A stretch of 11,124 nucleotides of DNA from Hirudo medicinalis. Its lineage: Eukaryota; Annelida; Clitellata; Hirudinida; Hirudinidae. The notes beneath the pieces were generated by a model that had not been told where the DNA came from, did no database searches, and was given only the letters and a program-made list of their open reading frames with translations. Positions 8,231 through 11,124 of this stretch are shown here, piece by piece. The stretch's first letter is position 1. Each line of letters opens with the position of its first letter. The stretch is from NCBI GenBank assembly GCA_011800805.1, contig MPNW01001563.1, positions 1 to 11,124 on the forward strand, written 5' to 3'. A program made the translations under genes and the position numbers.

Positions 8231-9629
8231 CTTTAAATCAGAATTGAAATCATAGTGTGTTATTTATATCTCACTTACGAAGAATTAGAAATACAATTTT
8301 CGAATGTTAGAGATAAATCAAGTTGTGAATAAATTTTATCTTTCATAATAAACTTAACCTGCTATGCCGCTGTAGTTTCCGACCTTAAGTTTGTAATAAC
8401 TTTCAGGACCCCCAACTTCAAATGTGCCATAGCGAGCAAATACTTGCGTGTTGTTGAAATCTCGCAAAATCACTATCATGTTAAACTTTCCAGTTGAGGT
8501 CAAAATGTTCAATGCCCTGAGTCCTTTCAAATTTAATTTTATAATTATTGTTTATGTAAGATTATTTATCGTGAATTTGTTAAAAATTCAACTTTTAATT
8601 GGAATAATTAGGTAATTTAATTAACCAATCCAATATTCTCCTTCTGGATTTCCAAAGCCATCAACATATTCGTTCCACTTTCTGTAAAAGTCAACCTCAC
8701 CATTTAATCTGCGTTGGAAGACCTGACAAGCGGTTGAAAATGTCAAGTTCAAGTGAGATTGCGAAAGTAACAGTGTCAAATTTAATTATTCAAGCGCTTT
8801 GAAATCCAATGAAATGTTTTTAATGGAAATACGAAACAAACAAACTTATTCTCACAAGATATTTTGCGCCTTCCGAAGAAATCACGATTGGAACCGTTTT
8901 AATTTCATTCCCGATCTTCAAACTAACTGTTTTGTTTATTTTCGTTGCAGCCTCTTCCCAGCTGGAGTAAACTACTGGAGATGAATTTAGACGCTAGTCC
9001 AAAACATAATTTTCTAACATTTTTCACTCAGAATTAAAACAAAAAAAGAAAGAATACTTTTCTAGTTGATACTCAAAAAGGCGTCACATATTTTCACAAA
9101 AAAAGAAAGAATACTTTTCTAGTTGATACTCAAAAAGGCGTCACATATTTTCTTCATATTTTAAAATTAATTTGCAGGAATTAAAATAAGGAAATGATCA
9201 GACGTTTTTTAATATAATTTTGGTTCCAATTTAACTTATTATTAAACTAAAAAACCGGCTAATGTGTTATTTTAAAAATATTTACGAACAAAATGTTCCG
9301 CATAGACTTAACCGTTATTGCCACAAGACTTGTCATTGACGGGGCAAACTGGATTAGTTTCCCTGAAAGATTTTATAAGTTTGTTTCTTTTTAATATTCT
9401 ACCTGCAACAATATTGCTAATATTAACAGTTAACCAAGGAAAGTCCGTCACGCATCTTTTCTCAAGTGTTCCACACTCTTGTTTGTAAACCATCCACTCT
9501 TCCCAATGTGCTGCATTTGCAGAAGCTGTAATTGAATACATTAAATTCGATCATTTTTCTGATGACAGTAACAAATAAATTTCTTGTACACCAACCAAGG
9601 AGAGCGAGTAAAAAGAGAATCTCAATCAT
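7977..9629 (-). CDS. Secreted fibrinogen-related (FReD) protein, six exons, 293 residues
   Basis: Coding exons on the minus strand are 9629-9596, 9525-9313, 8974-8856, 8722-8626, 8523-8359 and 8230-7977. They total 882 nt, exactly 294 codons including TAA. Every junction is GT-AG with matching phase. Residues 1-16 are a signal peptide ([16 protein letters not shown], cut before AHWEEW). Residues 18-79 have four Cys and a TSP1-like W19xxW22...C29G30 pattern. Residues about 83-293 are a fibrinogen C-terminal domain: VFQRRLNG (123-130), [13 protein letters not shown] (143-155), [11 protein letters not shown] (197-207), calcium-site D227/D229, disulfide C235-C248 with 13-residue spacing as in fibrinogen gamma, and NGLY...[11 protein letters not shown]. 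Residues 83-122 lack the usual cysteine pair and GGGWT. Sequons are N46, N96, N178 and N204. FReD proteins are often secreted lectins or immune recognition molecules; that role here is inferred. Confidence 0.9.
8359..8523 (-). CDS. FReD gene exon 5
   Basis: Acceptor TTTGAAAG, donor GCAG|GTTAAG, phase 1 at both ends. It encodes [20 protein letters not shown], then [15 protein letters not shown] and [13 protein letters not shown], matching the usual FReD order L..L...T....M.V.L.DF......A.Y..F.V.....YYKL.VG.YSG.AGD. Confidence 0.93.
8626..8722 (-). CDS. FReD gene exon 4
   Basis: Acceptor GCTTGTCAG, donor ATTG|GTTAAT, phase 0 in and 1 out. It encodes [16 protein letters not shown] and [12 protein letters not shown], one of the most conserved FReD segments (QRR.NG..DF.R.W..Y..GFG...GE.W.G). 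Confidence 0.93.
8856..8974 (-). CDS. FReD gene exon 3 (non-canonical first FReD subdomain)
   Basis: Acceptor CATCTCCAG, donor CTT|GTGAGA (strong); phase 1 in, phase 0 out. It encodes residues 83-122: [18 protein letters not shown], then [19 protein letters not shown] joined directly to VFQRR of exon 4. By position it should hold the fibrinogen A subdomain (two Cys, Y/VYCDM, GGGWT). It has no Cys, and VPIVIS and GAKYL stand where those motifs would be. No alternative exon with GGGWT is visible in the introns on either side. Confidence 0.75.
9039..9152. repeat. Perfect 57-bp tandem duplication in FReD intron 2
   Basis: Copy one is 9039-9095 and copy two 9096-9152. Both begin ACAAAAAAAGAAAG and end GGCGTCACATATTTTC, and I find no difference between them. 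It lies within the 338-nt intron 2, so it does not alter the protein. Identity implies a recent duplication or an assembly effect. Confidence 0.95.
9313..9525 (-). CDS. FReD gene exon 2 (four-Cys, TSP1-like region)
   Basis: Acceptor ATTACAG, donor ACG|GTTAAG, phase 1 at both ends. It encodes residues 12-82, with W19, W22, C29-G30, R35-C36, and later [14 protein letters not shown] with C72 and C79. The W..W/CG/R-C/CPV order and the length of about 60 residues resemble a thrombospondin type-1 repeat with two cysteines missing. An internal GT-AG pair (9402 to 9363, 40 nt) is present, but removing it breaks the frame, so the exon is annotated unspliced. Confidence 0.8.
9596..9629 (-). CDS. FReD gene exon 1 (start and signal peptide)
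   Basis: It encodes [11 protein letters not shown] and the first base of Ala12. An in-frame ATG lies further upstream at 9674, but the TATA box at 9688-9681 predicts a transcript start near 9655-9660, downstream of that ATG. I therefore use 9629. The donor CTTG|GTTGGT is weak. It is chosen because it alone joins to exon 2 in frame and gives an ANA|A signal cleavage site. Confidence 0.75.
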
Positions 9630-9680
9630 CTCTGCATATTTCAACACCTGAACAGATTTATTGCAGCTGAACATGATCTT

Positions 9681-9688
9681 CTTTTATA
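9681..9688 (-). promoter_or_regulatory. TATA box of the FReD gene
   Basis: TATAAAAG on the minus strand (9688 down to 9681), 59 nt upstream of the chosen ATG. Usual spacing places transcription start near 9655-9660, giving a 5' UTR of about 30 nt. It supports the ATG at 9629 over 9674. Confidence 0.6.
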
Positions 9689-9689
9689 T

Positions 9690-11124
9690 GTTGCAAATAT
9701 TCCCTGCGTCATTAATTATACTTTTCATCTTAAATTTAATCAATAACTTCTAGAAATATTTCTAAATGCACGCAAGACTTCAACGACATTTGTCGCCTCT
9801 TGTCAGAAAAGACGATTAAAAACGTAATGTTGATTATTTTTGCCATTACGTATTTTTTACGAACCTAGCTTATTCTCTTTGATTTATATAAGCAGTTTTT
9901 TTTTATCGTTTTCACTAGCATAATTAAATTTAATCATCGGCTAATACAAGTAACATTATTAATACTTCAATGTTAAACTCCATCGTACATAAAATAATTG
10001 CTGCCATCCCTGGAATGGATTAGAAGCAGTTGTTTCGCATGTCTCGCATCGGTTTTTATTTGAGTTGGTCGAAGTTGCTTGTAGTTCACCCACATGAAAG
10101 TCCTACATAAAGGCTGTTCATTGTAATAAAATTACTTAACAATTTATTATGTGGATTTGTGGATGCTTATAAAATGATTCTTAAATCCCTCTCGAGATCA
10201 GATTTAAAATCCGCTTTTACTGATGTGAGGATATCAATTTATTTATATTAATATAATGATAATATTTTTTAATTGAGAACATCAGTTTATTTACATTAAT
10301 ATAATAAGATAATTATTATATCCTGAAACGACAAAAGATTTAACCAAATCGCACCGTGAGAAATAGCAAAATGTTTAATTATTCTTCGTTGCAGTTTTGA
10401 ACAAATTTTATTAACAAATTAACAAAATAAAAAAAAATTATTTTGCGGGTAGTAATTAAAAAGTGATATTTTTAGCCTAATTTATAATTTGCTATTCGTT
10501 ACTAGCGAATTCGCAACTTTTAGGCAATATAAAAAAAATTCACTACGTAAAAGCTATAAGTAAAGTGGCCACTTCTACAATGTTCTGAATACATAAAAAA
10601 ATAAATCAATGCATAATTTTTGTACGAACTTACCTTAAGCCGGTTTTAAAGAGCTTAATGGACAATGACTTTTTAAATGTTCTGAATAAGTTGCTCAAAT
10701 CGGATACATAAGGCACTCAAAAGATCGGCTAAATACAAATAAATACAAAAATTGAGCCCCAAATACCTTTAATCTGATATTTATTTTTTAATTTGATATT
10801 GTCCTTTTAGGTTTTCTAGAATCAAAGTTACAACCTCTCAACCTTCGCGAAATGTTGGCAGTTGGTCAAACTTCAACGATCCATATTTTGACACCGATTG
10901 AACAAAAATCTGATATTTTATTTAATTTAACATACTCATCTAGTTTAACAACAGTGTCAAATTTCAGCAAAATCCAAGATGGTGATGTCAGATGTTTTTC
11001 GATTTGACGTAGAAGGCCAAATTAGAAAATTAATTTTATAGCAATAATTAAATTAAACTCAATTTACCAAAGCCCCCACAGCAATATGATTATTTATCAT
11101 TTACATCTAATGCTTTAATGTCTT
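9690..11124. other. AT-rich flank upstream of the FReD gene, no supportable gene
   Basis: It contains poly-A/T runs and an imperfect direct repeat, listed separately. Two isolated splice-like signals occur: TTAAG|GTAAGT on the minus strand near 10634, and TTGTCCTTTTAG on the plus strand near 10810. Neither is joined to a recognisable coding exon. The last 300 bases have a moderate-complexity character resembling dispersed repeat DNA. Confidence 0.55.
10226..10316. repeat. Imperfect direct repeat, period about 48 bp
   Basis: TGAGGATATCAATTTATTTA near 10226 and TGAGAACATCAGTTTATTTA near 10274 are each followed by a TATTAATATAAT-like stretch. The two copies differ at several bases, so this is an older duplication in AT-rich DNA. 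Confidence 0.7.

Noticed and set aside
8067..8255. Plus-strand ORF across the FReD last exon, and a minus-strand ORF in another frame at 7918-8130
   Set aside because: Both are shadows of exon 6, whose FReD reading is unambiguous.
8799..8984. 61-residue plus-strand ORF
   Set aside because: It is antisense to exon 3 and part of intron 3. Exon 3 has phase-matched splice sites on the minus strand; the plus ORF has no recognisable features.
10634..10715. Minus-strand exon ending TTAAG|GTAAGT, with a short frame reading SDLSNLFRTFKKSLSIKLF
   Set aside because: The donor is excellent, but only about 28 codons are open, the frame is closed upstream by TGA, and no partner exon is visible. It could be a non-coding upstream exon; not supportable here.
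10811..10900. Plus-strand exon after TTGTCCTTTTAG with a frame of about 29 codons ending FDTDxTGA
   Set aside because: One acceptor-like site in AT-rich DNA, no upstream exon, no recognisable domain. The following sequence reads more like dispersed repeat DNA.

Overview
The window looks like nuclear DNA from an AT-rich invertebrate animal. The evidence is a spliced gene with GT-AG introns of 70-338 nt, several non-LTR retrotransposon fragments, trinucleotide microsatellites and long non-coding stretches. Short introns plus a secreted fibrinogen-related protein would suit a tunicate, a small-genome crustacean or a cnidarian. I cannot choose among these from sequence alone. No prokaryotic operon, CRISPR array, tRNA or rRNA is visible.

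Positions 1-3912 are a retrotransposon graveyard. On the minus strand, 1-1690 is a broken LINE with an AP-endonuclease-like domain, a basic linker and the first part of a reverse transcriptase (RT). The RT runs off the left edge. Next to it, 1734-2023 (minus) is the C-terminal end of a second, different LINE. About 255 bp of almost pure A/T sequence follows, then a third LINE lineage on the plus strand (about 2370-3912), heavily decayed but readable down to its terminal (AAT)n tail. The three come from different lineages and lie in opposing orientations.

Positions 3913-7976 are mostly AT-rich and non-coding. They hold two weak gene candidates whose membrane segments are encoded by TTA/ATC-type simple repeats (4156-4548 and 6323-7127, both plus strand) and a compact GC-rich island that can fold (about 4801-4960).

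The one well-supported gene is on the minus strand, 9629 down to 7977. It has six exons whose splice phases all agree (1, 1, 1, 0, 1, 1 at the ends that can be tested) and predicts a 293-residue secreted protein. Its order is signal peptide, a short four-cysteine region resembling a degenerate thrombospondin type-1 repeat, then a fibrinogen C-terminal (FReD) domain. The second half of the FReD is classical, with the calcium-site aspartates and the NCA...CH disulfide pair. The exon for the first subdomain is unusual: it has no cysteine and lacks the usual GGGWT lead-in to VFQRR. A TATA box sits just upstream. Intron 2 carries a perfect 57-bp tandem duplication. Exon 2 contains a 40-nt GT-AG segment whose removal would put a stop at the first codon of exon 3.

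Positions 9690-11124 are AT-rich flanking DNA with an imperfect direct repeat and no supportable gene. I found no convincing new multi-gene system. The most interesting objects are the unusual domain layout of the FReD gene and its possible exitron.
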